DNA from: Deltaproteobacteria bacterium
Lineage (GTDB): Bacteria > Myxococcota > Kuafuiibacteriia > Kuafuiibacteriales > Kuafuiibacteriaceae
Reading direction: 5' to 3'
Length of the DNA: 64,000 nucleotides
Assembly: GCA_020632995.1 (NCBI GenBank)
Contig: JACKEN010000002.1
Coordinates: forward strand, 1-64,000
Position 1 is the first letter of the stretch. Every line of letters starts with the position of its first letter. Position numbers and translations under genes: made by a program. Below, in pieces: positions 16,436 through 24,471 of this stretch. The notes beneath the pieces were generated by a model. It was not told where the DNA came from and ran no database searches. It saw nothing but the letters and a program-made list of their open reading frames with translations.

Positions 16436-17415
16436 GCCAGCTGCAGGTAGACGAAGGTCTGGTTCAGCAGCTGGTAGGCGATCTCACCGAAGGTCACCGG
16501 CCCCACCGCGCCCTTGGTGCGCTGGCCCTCCAGCCCCCCGTAGACGTAGTTGAGGATGCAGTTGCACGCGAAGCTGGCGCCCTCGGCCTCGTCCGGCACC
16601 ACCGCCGCGAACGCGCTCACGTAGTCCGCGACGGGGGCGGCGATGCGGTACTCGACCCCGGGGAAGACCGGCGCGTAGAGCTTCACCTCGTCGGCGTCGG
16701 CGTCGACCGCCTGGAACGACACGTTGATCATCGCGCCGTAGTAGTCGGCCACCAGCGGGAGCTTGGTGTCGATGCCCTTCTCTGTAAGGTAGCTTGCGAA
16801 CGAGCGCGGCACGCCGTTCACCAGCACCTCGCCGACCGAGAAGCCGGCCTGCTCGAAGGTGAGGGTGTCGCCGCCGCCCTGGGTGAAGAGGTTCACGATG
16901 TCCAGCCTGGCGGTCCTGTCGGCGGCGAGGCGGCAGTGCATGACCACCGCCTTGTCCTCGCTCACCTCGCCGGTGGTGCCGTCCACCACCGCGGGGCTCG
17001 CGGCGCCGAGGTCCTCGAGGTGCACCCCGGAGATCCAGCCCACCAGGGGCTTGTCGAGGAAGCCCGGGTACTCCTGGGCCTCCTGGGCGAAGGCGAGGTG
17101 GGGGGCCGACGAGGCGGGGATGATGATGAAGCTCGCGCCGCCCTCGGGGCCGTCCTGGTAGACGCCGCGCAGGCCGCCGGCGTCATACAGGCGCACCGAG
17201 TCCAGGCTCATGTCGGGGGGCAGGACGTTGGCGAAGACGTTGTCGCGGTCCACCACCCCGCCCGCCTCGGTCATGAAGTAGGGGATGGTGCCCCCGATCC
17301 AGCTGCCCCGGGGGAGGCGCGCGAGGGCGCGGCGGTCGCCCGCCACGAGGAGGGTGTGGCCGGCGGCGAGCAGGCCAGCGACCTCGTCAGTGCTCATCAG
17401 CTTTGCGTTGTTCAT
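16432..17415 (-). CDS. Conserved protein of unknown function (possibly DUF6976)
   Basis: This 327-residue soluble protein has no signal peptide. I chose ATG 17415 (MNNAKLMSTDEVAGLL), preceded by a GAGGGGG ribosome-binding site; the longer frame upstream is Arg/Pro noise that overlaps the small gene before it. It contains PRGSWIGGTIPYFMTEAGG near residue 30 and a Cys pair in SFACNCILNYVYGG. I associate the first phrase with the DUF6976 family, but only from memory. It may have an enzyme-like alpha/beta fold; no catalytic residues can be named. It follows the small gene at 17427-17651 by 11 bases, so the two probably act together. Confidence 0.72.
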   Translation of the reverse strand: MNNAKLMSTDEVAGLLAAGHTLLVAGDRRALARLPRGSWIGGTIPYFMTEAGGVVDRDNVFANVLPPDMSLDSVRLYDAGGLRGVYQDGPEGGASFIIIPASSAPHLAFAQEAQEYPGFLDKPLVGWISGVHLEDLGAASPAVVDGTTGEVSEDKAVVMHCRLAADRTARLDIVNLFTQGGGDTLTFEQAGFSVGEVLVNGVPRSFASYLTEKGIDTKLPLVADYYGAMINVSFQAVDADADEVKLYAPVFPGVEYRIAAPVADYVSAFAAVVPDEAEGASFACNCILNYVYGGLEGQRTKGAVGPVTFGEIAYQLLNQTFVYLQLA

Positions 17416-17426
17416 GGTCGTCCCCC

Positions 17427-17651
17427 TCACCGGAAGATGGAGGCCAGGTCGGCCTGTACGAAGCGCTCGTTCTTGATCGCGAACGCGTGGAGCTCGCCGA
17501 CGCAGGCGTCGACGGTCGAAGGGCTCTGGTCGGTGCGGAGCCGCGACCGGAGTCGGTTCATCAGGAGCTTCAGGGCAAGGAAGCGGAATTGCTGTTGGGT
17601 GTCGCTCAGGAGCAGGGAGCGCCACTCGGGGCGGGCCTTCTCGGGGATCAT
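17427..17651 (-). CDS. Small conserved-looking protein, operon partner of the preceding unknown
   Basis: This 74-residue protein starts at ATG 17651 (MIPEKARPEWRSLLLSD), ten bases after a GGAGG site. It is helical and charged, with a central FRFLALKLLMNRLRSRL helix, and has no signal peptide. It ends 11 bases before the larger unknown gene, so the pair is likely one operon. I do not recognise the family. Confidence 0.65.
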   Translation of the reverse strand: MIPEKARPEWRSLLLSDTQQQFRFLALKLLMNRLRSRLRTDQSPSTVDACVGELHAFAIKNERFVQADLASIFR

Positions 17652-17762
17652 CGCGCGTCTACCTCCAGGTGGGTTTGGGGCTGGCAGCCCCGGACAGGGG
17701 AGGTCGGAAGATCTCGCGCTCACTCCAATGCCGTTGGGCATCGACGCATCCGGCGCCTCGTT

Positions 17763-18197
17763 TCAGGGCGCGGGAGGGGTGCAGGGGCTGAGGGGGGTGT
17801 GGTCCGCGCAGGCCTCCAGCGCCGCGGGGGGCGGGGGGCGCGGGGCGGCGCCGGGGCCCGGGGCTCCGTGGGGCACGCAGCCGAGGCGCCCGTCCGGGGC
17901 GGGGGCGCACCGCCCCTCGAAGCGCACCGGGCCCAGGGTGGCGGCGCAGGGGTCGGACTGGCCGAGCGCTGCGCAGGCCTGGATCACCTCGGCCGGCGGC
18001 ACCGGGGGCGGGGGCGGGAGCTGGTGCGGCGGGACGCAGACCAGCTGTCCATCCTGCATCGGGTGGCAGCGGCCTGCCGGGGGTGGGACCTCCTCGGCCT
18101 CGAGGCCGGTGGTGAGCGAGGGGTCCTCCTGGATCCCTCCGCAGCTGACCCCCAGGGCGAGGGCGATGAACGAGCTCAGGTGGTGCACGGTGCGCAT
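17763..18197 (-). CDS. Small lipoprotein with duplicated Cys motif
   Basis: This 144-residue lipoprotein starts at ATG 18197, five bases after GGAGG, with a signal peptide and lipobox (LGVSC). The mature part has two tandem copies of a Cys-containing unit: GRCHPMQDGQLVCVP ... ACAALGQSDPC, then GRCAPAPDGRLGCVP ... ACADHTPLSPC, joined by Pro-rich linkers. The even number and regular spacing of cysteines suggest disulfides. It lies directly downstream of the histidine kinase gene, and direct repeats plus a TACTGT box in front suggest control by the neighbouring two-component system. Its function is unknown. Confidence 0.72.
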   Translation of the reverse strand: MRTVHHLSSFIALALGVSCGGIQEDPSLTTGLEAEEVPPPAGRCHPMQDGQLVCVPPHQLPPPPPVPPAEVIQACAALGQSDPCAATLGPVRFEGRCAPAPDGRLGCVPHGAPGPGAAPRPPPPAALEACADHTPLSPCTPPAP

Positions 18198-18217
18198 GGC
18201 GACCTCCGTGACCATGC

Positions 18218-19582
18218 TCACAGTATCGCGTGCGTGGGTGATGCCTCGACTGTGACGGAATGTGACCGCGTGAGGGGGATGCTCAGGACGAAGCGGGTGC
18301 CTACGCCCGCCTCGCTGAACACCTCGATGGTCCCGCCGTGGGCCTCCACGATGCGGCGCGTCAGGACCAGGCCCAGGCCCACCCCGCTCGCCGCCCGGGG
18401 GCGGCGCCCCCGGTAGAAGGGCGCGAAGAGGCCGGCGACCTCGTCCGCGGTCATGCCCATCCCTCGGTCCGCGATCTCCAGGTGCAGGTTGTCTTGCACC
18501 CGGTGGGCGCTGACCCTGACCTCGGCCTCGGAGTACTTGCGCGCGTTGTCCAGCAGGTTGTCGATCGCGCGACGCAGGAGGGTGGGATCCGCCTCGACGT
18601 GCGAGGGGAGGTCGGGGTCGAGCTCGACGCTCAGGGCGCGGTCGGGGGCGGACTGCTGGAAGCGCTCGCGGGAGCGGTTCAGGAGGCCCTGCAGCTCCAC
18701 GCGCTCCAACCGGAGGTGTGGCCCGGGATCTCCGGCCTGACCGGCGGCGAGCTCGAGCCGGGCGGTGGTGAGCACGTCCTCGACCAGGCCGCGGAGCTCG
18801 CGGAGGTCCTCGTCCAGGTCCGTCAACGCCGCTTGCGGGAGGGCGCCGCCCTCCTGGGCGATGTCCATCGCGACCTGGATGCGGGCCAGGGGGGTGCGGA
18901 GCTCGTGGGAGATGTTCGCGAGGAGCTCCTTCTGGCTGCGGACGAGGTCGGTGATCCGCTCCGCCATGTCGTCGAAGCTGTCGGCGAGGGTGCCGAGCTC
19001 GTCCTTGCGGGTGAGGCCCGCGCGGGCGGTCAGGTCGCCCGCGCCGAAGGCCTGGGTGGCGCGAGCCAGGTGCTCGATCGGGCGGACCACGGTGCGGCTG
19101 AAGGCCACCGACGCCAGCATCACCGCGAAGAGCAGGACCAGGGCGGCCCAGAGCGCTGACCCCCCCGGGGGTGCGGGTGGCGCCCACTCCAGCCGGAGCA
19201 CCGCGTAGCCCCGGTCCGGGATCCGGATCGCGGCGCGCCCCGTCTCGAGCAACAGGATGGGCTCGCGCCCGAGGCGGGCCAGCGCCTCGGCCGGCAGGGG
19301 CCGAAGCGCCCCGGTGTCGAGGAGGCTCCGCCCCGCCTCGTCGTAGACCGTCACCAGGAGGCCGAGGTGTTCGCGCCAGATCCGCGCTTCGCTCAGGGCT
19401 TCGCTCCAGCGCGCGTCGTAGCTGGCCAGGCGCTCCGCCACCATGCGGGCCACGTTGGTCAACGCCACCGGCTCCCGGCTCTTGTTGCGGCTGGGGGCGA
19501 GGAGGGTGAGCCCGAGCGCGGCGACGAGGAAGGCGGAGATGTGGAAGAGGTGGACGCGCTGGGTGAGGCGTAGCCCGATCAC
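18218..19582 (-). CDS. Sensor histidine kinase of an OmpR-type two-component system
   Basis: This 454-residue inner-membrane kinase has a TM helix near residues 13-30, a periplasmic sensor of about 125 residues, a second TM at about 142-164, a HAMP domain (VVRPIEHLARATQAFGAGD), a HisKA domain with phospho-acceptor His226 in ISHELRTPL, and an ATPase domain with the N box DNLLDNARKYS and G boxes DRGMGM and GVGLGLVL. It senses an unknown envelope signal and phosphorylates the regulator encoded just upstream, whose stop overlaps its start by four bases. Confidence 0.92.
   Translation of the reverse strand: MIGLRLTQRVHLFHISAFLVAALGLTLLAPSRNKSREPVALTNVARMVAERLASYDARWSEALSEARIWREHLGLLVTVYDEAGRSLLDTGALRPLPAEALARLGREPILLLETGRAAIRIPDRGYAVLRLEWAPPAPPGGSALWAALVLLFAVMLASVAFSRTVVRPIEHLARATQAFGAGDLTARAGLTRKDELGTLADSFDDMAERITDLVRSQKELLANISHELRTPLARIQVAMDIAQEGGALPQAALTDLDEDLRELRGLVEDVLTTARLELAAGQAGDPGPHLRLERVELQGLLNRSRERFQQSAPDRALSVELDPDLPSHVEADPTLLRRAIDNLLDNARKYSEAEVRVSAHRVQDNLHLEIADRGMGMTADEVAGLFAPFYRGRRPRAASGVGLGLVLTRRIVEAHGGTIEVFSEAGVGTRFVLSIPLTRSHSVTVEASPTHAIL
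18220..18225 (-). promoter_or_regulatory. Candidate -10 box (TACTGT) for the Cys-repeat lipoprotein gene
   Basis: Reading the minus strand, TACTGT ends 22 bases before the ATG at 18197. The direct repeats at 18248-18267 sit where the -35 would be, the usual arrangement for promoters activated by OmpR-type regulators. Confidence 0.4.
18248..18267 (-). promoter_or_regulatory. Candidate OmpR-type operator, site B (two direct repeats)
   Basis: On the minus strand the sequence is GGTCACATTC followed directly by CGTCACAGTC, two half-sites sharing GTCACA at a 10-base period. The site lies inside the 3' end of the kinase gene, just upstream of the lipoprotein promoter. A matching pair occurs at 20371-20390 beside the regulator gene. 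Confidence 0.45.
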
Positions 19583-20310
19583 GGCAGGTCTCCCGGCGCG
19601 AGGACGTAGCCGGCGCCCCGCACCGTCACCAGGAGCGAGGGCCGCCGCGGATCGTCACCCAGCTTGCGCCGCAGCCGGCTCACCGCCGCGTCGACCGCGC
19701 GATCGAAGGCCTCGTCCGCGCTCCCCTTGGTCAGATCCAGCAGCATCTCGCGCGACAGCACCCGGCCCGCGCGCTCCGCCAGGGCGTAGAGCAGCTTGAA
19801 CTCGTGGGTGGTCAGGTGCAGGGGCTCGCCGCGCAACGTGGCCTGCATCGACCCCGGATCGAGGCGGAGCTGCCCCACCTCGAGCGCGCGGGCCCGCGGC
19901 CCGGCCTGGCCGCGGCGGCGTCGCACCAGGGCGCGCACCCGGGCCAGGAGCTCGCGGGAGGAGTAGGGCTTGGTCACGTAGTCGTCCGCGCCCAGCTCCA
20001 GGCCCATCACCCGGTCCGCCTCCTCGTCCCGCGCGGTCAGCATCACGATGGGGAGGTCGCTCTGGGCCCGGACCCGCCGACAGACCTCGATCCCGTCCAT
20101 CTTGGGGAGCATCAGATCGAGGAGCATCACGTCGTAGGTGTGGCGCAGGGCCTCGTCCAACCCCGCCTCGCCGTCCTGGACCCAGGTCACGGCCAGCTTG
20201 TGGCTCTCGAGGTAGGTGGCGGTGAGGCGCCCGAGCTTCACGTCGTCCTCCACCAGGAGGAGCCGCAGGGGCGCTTCGCCTTCGTCTTGGGGCCGCTCGG
20301 GCGCCGTCAT
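19579..20310 (-). CDS. OmpR/PhoB-family response regulator
   Basis: This 243-residue DNA-binding regulator has a receiver domain with the acidic EDD cluster, phospho-acceptor Asp65, the Thr in IVMLTA and Lys in VTKPYS. The C-terminal winged-helix domain includes LTTHEFKLLYALAERAG and the closing VRGAGYVL hairpin. I place the start at ATG 20310. The in-frame ATG at 20322 overlaps a TAGTAT box that looks like the gene's own -10. It overlaps the kinase gene by four bases, forming a standard regulator-kinase operon. Candidate operators lie at 20371-20390 and 18248-18267. Confidence 0.92.
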   Translation of the reverse strand: MTAPERPQDEGEAPLRLLLVEDDVKLGRLTATYLESHKLAVTWVQDGEAGLDEALRHTYDVMLLDLMLPKMDGIEVCRRVRAQSDLPIVMLTARDEEADRVMGLELGADDYVTKPYSSRELLARVRALVRRRRGQAGPRARALEVGQLRLDPGSMQATLRGEPLHLTTHEFKLLYALAERAGRVLSREMLLDLTKGSADEAFDRAVDAAVSRLRRKLGDDPRRPSLLVTVRGAGYVLAPGDLP

Positions 20311-20320
20311 GGAGGCCAGC

Positions 20321-20326
20321 ATACTA
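20321..20326 (-). promoter_or_regulatory. Candidate -10 box (TAGTAT) for the response regulator gene
   Basis: On the minus strand TAGTAT ends ten bases before the ATG at 20310. Transcription would start only a few bases before that ATG, giving a near-leaderless mRNA and excluding the ATG at 20322 as the start. Confidence 0.45.
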
Positions 20327-20370
20327 CGCTGCCGCCCCCTGCGGCCGCCCAGAGGTCGTGCGCGGCCGAC

Positions 20371-20390
20371 GGTAACAATCGGTCACAACC
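20371..20390 (+). promoter_or_regulatory. Candidate OmpR-type operator, site A (two direct repeats)
   Basis: GGTAACAATC is followed directly by GGTCACAACC, two half-sites with a 10-base period and eight of ten positions identical. It lies in the divergent gap between the response regulator and the small gene at 20473. It resembles site B at 18248-18267 (shared GGTCACA). Confidence 0.45.
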
Positions 20391-20472
20391 CGAAGACAGA
20401 GCCCCAACAACCCGCCGGCAGGATGGCCCTCGGGTGAATGATTCACCCCACAACTTCCAGGAGGAACTCCAG

Positions 20473-20859
20473 ATGGCACATCCCTCGATCGGCGGCGCGC
20501 ACGGCGGCCCTGGCGGCGGCGGACTCAAGAACTACGCGCAGGCCAACGGCCTCAACCCCGGCAGCACCACCCCCGACAAGCTGGCCCAGCACATCGATGG
20601 CGACAGCTCCCTCTCGACCGAGCAGAAGAAGCAGCTGAAGGACGAGCTCCTCGCGACCGCGGACAGCGTGCGGCAGGGCGCGTCCGGCAGCAGCGACAGC
20701 AGCAGCACCAGCAGCCTCAGCAATGGCTTCAACACCGGCGACGCGACCGCCGACCGGGACGCGATGGCGGGCTGGATGAAGGACCAGGGCATCGATCCCA
20801 ACACCGTCAACCAGCTGATGCAGCTGATGGGCGGCCTGCGCGGCGGCACCGACGCATAG
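20473..20859 (+). CDS. Small hydrophilic Gly/Ser-rich protein of unknown function
   Basis: This 128-residue protein has no signal peptide or membrane helix. The start at ATG 20473 is set by a strong AGGAGG eight bases upstream; a longer upstream frame exists only as antisense of the regulator gene. The sequence has a Gly/His-rich N terminus (GGAHGGPGGGG), two short amphipathic segments and a Ser-rich spacer, then GWMKDQGIDPNTVNQLMQLM. I do not recognise a family. It lies divergent from the two-component system across the direct-repeat site, so that system may regulate it. Confidence 0.65.
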   Translation: MAHPSIGGAHGGPGGGGLKNYAQANGLNPGSTTPDKLAQHIDGDSSLSTEQKKQLKDELLATADSVRQGASGSSDSSSTSSLSNGFNTGDATADRDAMAGWMKDQGIDPNTVNQLMQLMGGLRGGTDA

Positions 20860-20875
20860 TCCCCGCGTTGGAGAT

Positions 20876-20909
20876 GTCGGAGACCGGGGCGGGTGCTCCG
20901 GTCTCCGAC
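20876..20909 (+). terminator. Intergenic hairpin between two small genes
   Basis: A perfect 12-base-pair stem (20876-20887 with 20898-20909) and ten-base loop lie 16 bases after the stop at 20859. There is no T run. It may end most transcripts of the first gene or protect its mRNA while the second gene, with its own strong ribosome site, is read at a lower level. Confidence 0.5.
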
Positions 20910-20933
20910 GACCTCGACCCAGAGGAGGAGCAC

Positions 20934-21338
20934 ATGAGGATGTTGGAGCACCCGATCGTCGACGCCGCCGTCGACCTGCTCACCACCGGCCCCGCCGGCC
21001 TTCGGCTCCTGCCCGCCAACCAGGCGGCGCTGGCCGAGCGCCTCTCGGCCGAGAGCTCGCTCATCGACGCCACCTGCGCCTTGTTCATGCTGGTCGTGCG
21101 GCTCGACAAGCGCGGCCACAGGGCGGCAGCGGCCGACGTGGCGGCGGTCGCGAAGTCGGCGAAGGACGCGCTGCCCAAGCACCTCGAGGCGGCGACGAGG
21201 CGCCACCAGCGCATGCTCGCCGACTTCAGCCGGGTCTGCGATCGGTCGTCTACCTTGCGCGCGCCCGTCTACGGGAACGACGCGGCGCTGGATGGCGGCT
21301 TCAAGATCCGGAGCATGCCCCGCGCGAAGCTCCGCTGA
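20934..21338 (+). CDS. Small helical protein of unknown function
   Basis: This 134-residue cytoplasmic protein starts at ATG 20934, right after an AGGAGGAG ribosome site; an in-frame TTG at 20868 is rejected because it would translate the hairpin. It is mostly helical (AALAERLSAESSLIDATCALF, HRAAAADVAAVAKSAKDAL) with a basic C terminus. No family is recognised. It may form a unit with the Gly/Ser-rich gene upstream, separated by the hairpin at 20876-20909. It converges on the HD-GYP gene with a six-base gap. Confidence 0.62.
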   Translation: MRMLEHPIVDAAVDLLTTGPAGLRLLPANQAALAERLSAESSLIDATCALFMLVVRLDKRGHRAAAADVAAVAKSAKDALPKHLEAATRRHQRMLADFSRVCDRSSTLRAPVYGNDAALDGGFKIRSMPRAKLR

Positions 21339-21344
21339 GCCGCT

Positions 21345-23072
21345 TCAGCTCAGATCCACCCCGCTCCTGGCCAGGGCCTGGTAGGCCTCCAGGAAGCCCC
21401 GCTTGCGCTCCGCCCGGACCTCGGGCGGCGGCAGGTCGACCGGCTTCGGCTCGATGGCGAGCAGGGCCGCCTCGTCCACCGCGTCCAGCTGCGCGGCGGG
21501 GAGGAACTTCTTGGCGTAGGCGCGGTAGGTCCCGCTCGTGACGAAGAGGTCGAACAGATCGGGGTCGAGGTGGTTGAAGCGCTTCATCTCGCCCATGATG
21601 CGCATCGACTCCGACAGCGGCTTGCCCTTCTTGTAGGGCCGGTCCTGGGCAGTGAGGGCCTCGAACACGTCGGCGATGGCCATCATCCGGGCCGGGAGGC
21701 TCATGTCACCCGCGTACAGGCCCTTCGGGTAGCCGGTGCCGTCCATCTTCTCGTGGTGGCCGCCCGCGTACTCCGGCACCCGGGCCAGGTTCTTGGGGAA
21801 GGGCAGGGCCTCGAGCATCAGGATCGTCTGCACCATGTGCCCGTTGATCTCGAGGCGCTCCGCCTCGGTGAGGGTCCCGCGGGAGATGAGGAGGTTGTCG
21901 ACCTCGTCCGCGGTGAGCACCGGCGCCACCTCGCCCCGGTGGTCGACCCAGGTCCGGGCCGCGACCGCGCGCACCCGGGCCTTCTTGTCGTCGGACATGA
22001 ACTCGCCGCCGATGTTCGCGACCTCCAGGAACTGCAGGTCATCCTGCATCGCGGCCACGTCCGCCTCGTAGGCGGCGCGCGCCGCATCAGCGTCTTCGCC
22101 CCCCGCCACCGCCCGGAGCATCGCCACCTCGCGATCGCGCATCATCGCCGCGAAGCGCGCCTTCACCGCCTCGATGCGGTCGTGGATCGTCTCGAGCTTG
22201 GTGGCCTTGTCCATCACGTGGACCGGGGTGGTGACCTTGCCGCAGTCGTGGAGCCACGCCGCGATGTGCAGCTCGTACCACTCCTCCTCGTTGAGGTTGA
22301 AGCCGGTGAGCGGGCCCTCCACCGCGTCGCACGCCGCCCGGGCCAGCATCTCGGTCAACAGCGGCACGCGCCGGCAGTGCCCGCCGGTGTAGGGGCTCTT
22401 GGCGTCGATGGCGGCCGCGATCAGCTTGATGAACGCCTCCATCAGGTTCCGCTGGGCCGCCACCAGCATCTGGTTGTCGAGGGCGACCGCGGCCTGGGCG
22501 GCCAGCGCCTCCACGATGTCCTGCAGCTCGGGCGCGAAGGGCACCACGTGGTCCGCGGCGTCCTTGGCGTTCAACAGCTGCAGCACCCCGATGACCCGCG
22601 CCTCCTGGTTGAGCATCGGGATGGTGAGCACCGAGCGGGTCCGGTAGCCGTTCTTCTCGTCGAAGAGCTTGGTGCCCGAGAAGTCGAAGCCCGCCGCGTC
22701 GTAGGCGTCGGCGATGTTGGAGGAGCGCGTGGTGAGCGCGCAGTGGGACGCCACGTTCTTGTGGTTCTCGGCCCCGGTCTCGGGGTCGAAGAGCTTCACC
22801 GGCGGCAGGTGCACCGGCTTGCCGGTGGTGCCGCCGAGCGCGATGCCGAGGGAGTCGGTGCGCATGATCTGGAACGCCAGCTGGTCTTGATCCGTCCGCA
22901 GGTACAGGGTGCCGCCGTCGGCCCTGCACAGCTCCTTCGCCTCGAGGAGGATCCGCTCCATCAGGCGCTCCCGGTTCCGCTCCGAGCTCAAGGCCAGGCC
23001 CACCCGGTGCAGCCGCGAGAGCTGGGCCACCCGCTCCTGGGCGTCCGCCGCCGTGCTCATCCCTGATTCCAT
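21345..23072 (-). CDS. GAF-HD-GYP protein, predicted c-di-GMP phosphodiesterase
   Basis: This protein of 575 residues starts at ATG 23072, behind a GGGGG site. A GAF sensor domain spans about 15-195. An HD-GYP domain follows with the metal-binding HDCGK near residue 274 and the diagnostic HHEKMDGTGYP near 440, both intact, so c-di-GMP hydrolysis is likely. An extra helical insertion with an acidic stretch sits between them. It has no membrane segment, so the GAF domain probably senses a cytoplasmic small molecule. With the degenerate GGDEF and MshEN proteins it adds to the c-di-GMP theme. It is transcribed divergently from the transporter gene at 23161. Confidence 0.9.
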   Translation of the reverse strand: MESGMSTAADAQERVAQLSRLHRVGLALSSERNRERLMERILLEAKELCRADGGTLYLRTDQDQLAFQIMRTDSLGIALGGTTGKPVHLPPVKLFDPETGAENHKNVASHCALTTRSSNIADAYDAAGFDFSGTKLFDEKNGYRTRSVLTIPMLNQEARVIGVLQLLNAKDAADHVVPFAPELQDIVEALAAQAAVALDNQMLVAAQRNLMEAFIKLIAAAIDAKSPYTGGHCRRVPLLTEMLARAACDAVEGPLTGFNLNEEEWYELHIAAWLHDCGKVTTPVHVMDKATKLETIHDRIEAVKARFAAMMRDREVAMLRAVAGGEDADAARAAYEADVAAMQDDLQFLEVANIGGEFMSDDKKARVRAVAARTWVDHRGEVAPVLTADEVDNLLISRGTLTEAERLEINGHMVQTILMLEALPFPKNLARVPEYAGGHHEKMDGTGYPKGLYAGDMSLPARMMAIADVFEALTAQDRPYKKGKPLSESMRIMGEMKRFNHLDPDLFDLFVTSGTYRAYAKKFLPAAQLDAVDEAALLAIEPKPVDLPPPEVRAERKRGFLEAYQALARSGVDLS

Positions 23073-23160
23073 CGGCATCCCCCTGGCGCGGTCTTCAAGG
23101 CCCGCGGCATTACTGCTAAGGCTACCCGACGCGGCTCGCAAGGTGGGGCGCGACGAGGCA

Positions 23161-24429
23161 ATGATGGCGAGACGGGGGGTGTTGGCGGCGTTGGGGCCGG
23201 GGCTGTTGTTCTCGGCCGCGGCGGTGGGGGTGTCGCACCTCGTGCAGTCCACCCGGGCCGGCGCGGACTACGGCCTGGCCCTGTTGGGCCTCGTGGTGCT
23301 CGCCAACCTGGTGAAGTACCCGGCGTTTCGCTTCGGGCCCCACTACGCGGCGGCCACCGGCACCTCGCTCCTCGAGGGCTACCGGCGCCAGGGCCGGGGG
23401 GCGCTCGTCATCTATGGCCTCGCCACCGTGGGCACGATGTTCACGGTGCAGGCGGCGGTCACCGTGGTCACCGCCGGCCTCGCCATCCAGGCCCTGGGGC
23501 TCCCCAAGGCGCCGGTGGCGGTGAGCGCGGCCCTCTTGGCCGGGTGCGGGGCCCTGCTGGCCCTCGGCCGCTACAAGCTCCTCGATGGGGTGGCCAAGGC
23601 GCTGGTGGCGGTCCTCACCGTGAGCACCCTCGCCGCCGCGATCATCGTCCTGCCCCGGGTCGACCCGAGCACCGCCTTCGACCTCGAGCTGGTCACCGGG
23701 CACCCCGGCGCGGTCTTCTTCCTCGCGGCGCTGGTCGGCTGGATGCCCTCCGCCATCGACGTGGCGGTGTGGCAGAGCCTGTGGACCCTCGCCCGCCGCG
23801 CCGCCACCGGCCACACCCCAACGGTGCGGGAGTCGATGGTGGACTTCCACATCGGGTACATCGGCACCGCCGCCCTCGCGCTCTGCTTCGTGGTGATGGG
23901 GGCGGGCGTCCTCTTCGGGCAGCCGATCCAGCTCTCGGACAGCCCCGCCGGCTTCGCGGGGCAGATCGTCCAGATGTACGAGCAGACCCTCGGCGCGTGG
24001 GCCGGGCCCCTGGTGGGGGTGGCCGCCTTCGCGGTGATGCTCTCGACCACCCTCACCGTGCTGGACGGCTTCCCCCGCGCCCTGGTGGTGCTCCGGGCCC
24101 GCTGGCGCGGCCCCGAGGTGCCCGGCACCGACGAGCTGGAGTCCCCGGACGGCCGCCGGGCCTACTTCGTGGCGATGCTCGTGCTCGCGCTGGGCTCGGT
24201 GGGGGTGCTCCTCGTGCTCCTCACCTCACTCAAGGCGCTGGTCGACGTGGCCACCACCCTCTCGTTCCTCACCGCGCCGGTGCTGGCGGCCCTGAACCAC
24301 CGCGCGATCCACGCGGCGGAGGTGCCGGAAGAGCATCGACCGGGGCCCGCCCTGCGGGTCGGGAGCCTGGTGGGGGTGGCGCTCCAGGCCATCTTCGCGC
24401 TCGGCTACCTGGTGCTGCGCTACGGGTAG
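23161..24429 (+). CDS. NRAMP-family-like membrane transporter lacking the DPGN motif
   Basis: This 422-residue integral membrane protein has about 11 hydrophobic segments. Start at ATG 23161 (MMARRGVLAALGPGLLF); the longer frame upstream is antisense to the HD-GYP gene. The first helix, GPGLLFSAAAVGVSHLVQ followed by STRAGADYG, aligns with the NRAMP TM1, but the metal-binding DPGN is replaced by VSHL. TM6 keeps Met (GWMPSAID), but the His of MPH is gone. It is therefore an NRAMP relative whose substrate cannot be assumed to be Mn or Fe. It stands alone, with no operon partner. Confidence 0.82.
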   Translation: MMARRGVLAALGPGLLFSAAAVGVSHLVQSTRAGADYGLALLGLVVLANLVKYPAFRFGPHYAAATGTSLLEGYRRQGRGALVIYGLATVGTMFTVQAAVTVVTAGLAIQALGLPKAPVAVSAALLAGCGALLALGRYKLLDGVAKALVAVLTVSTLAAAIIVLPRVDPSTAFDLELVTGHPGAVFFLAALVGWMPSAIDVAVWQSLWTLARRAATGHTPTVRESMVDFHIGYIGTAALALCFVVMGAGVLFGQPIQLSDSPAGFAGQIVQMYEQTLGAWAGPLVGVAAFAVMLSTTLTVLDGFPRALVVLRARWRGPEVPGTDELESPDGRRAYFVAMLVLALGSVGVLLVLLTSLKALVDVATTLSFLTAPVLAALNHRAIHAAEVPEEHRPGPALRVGSLVGVALQAIFALGYLVLRYG

Positions 24430-24471
24430 GTCGGCGCGCCCCGGGAGACCCACCTGATCCCAGGGCCAGGC

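Noticed and set aside
17416..17625. 70-residue N-terminal extension of the GTIPYF protein
   Set aside because: It is Pro/Arg noise overlapping the small upstream gene in another frame; ATG 17415 has a good ribosome site.
20868..20933. TTG-initiated N-terminal extension of the small helical protein
   Set aside because: It would translate the 12-base-pair hairpin, while ATG 20934 has an AGGAGGAG site directly upstream.
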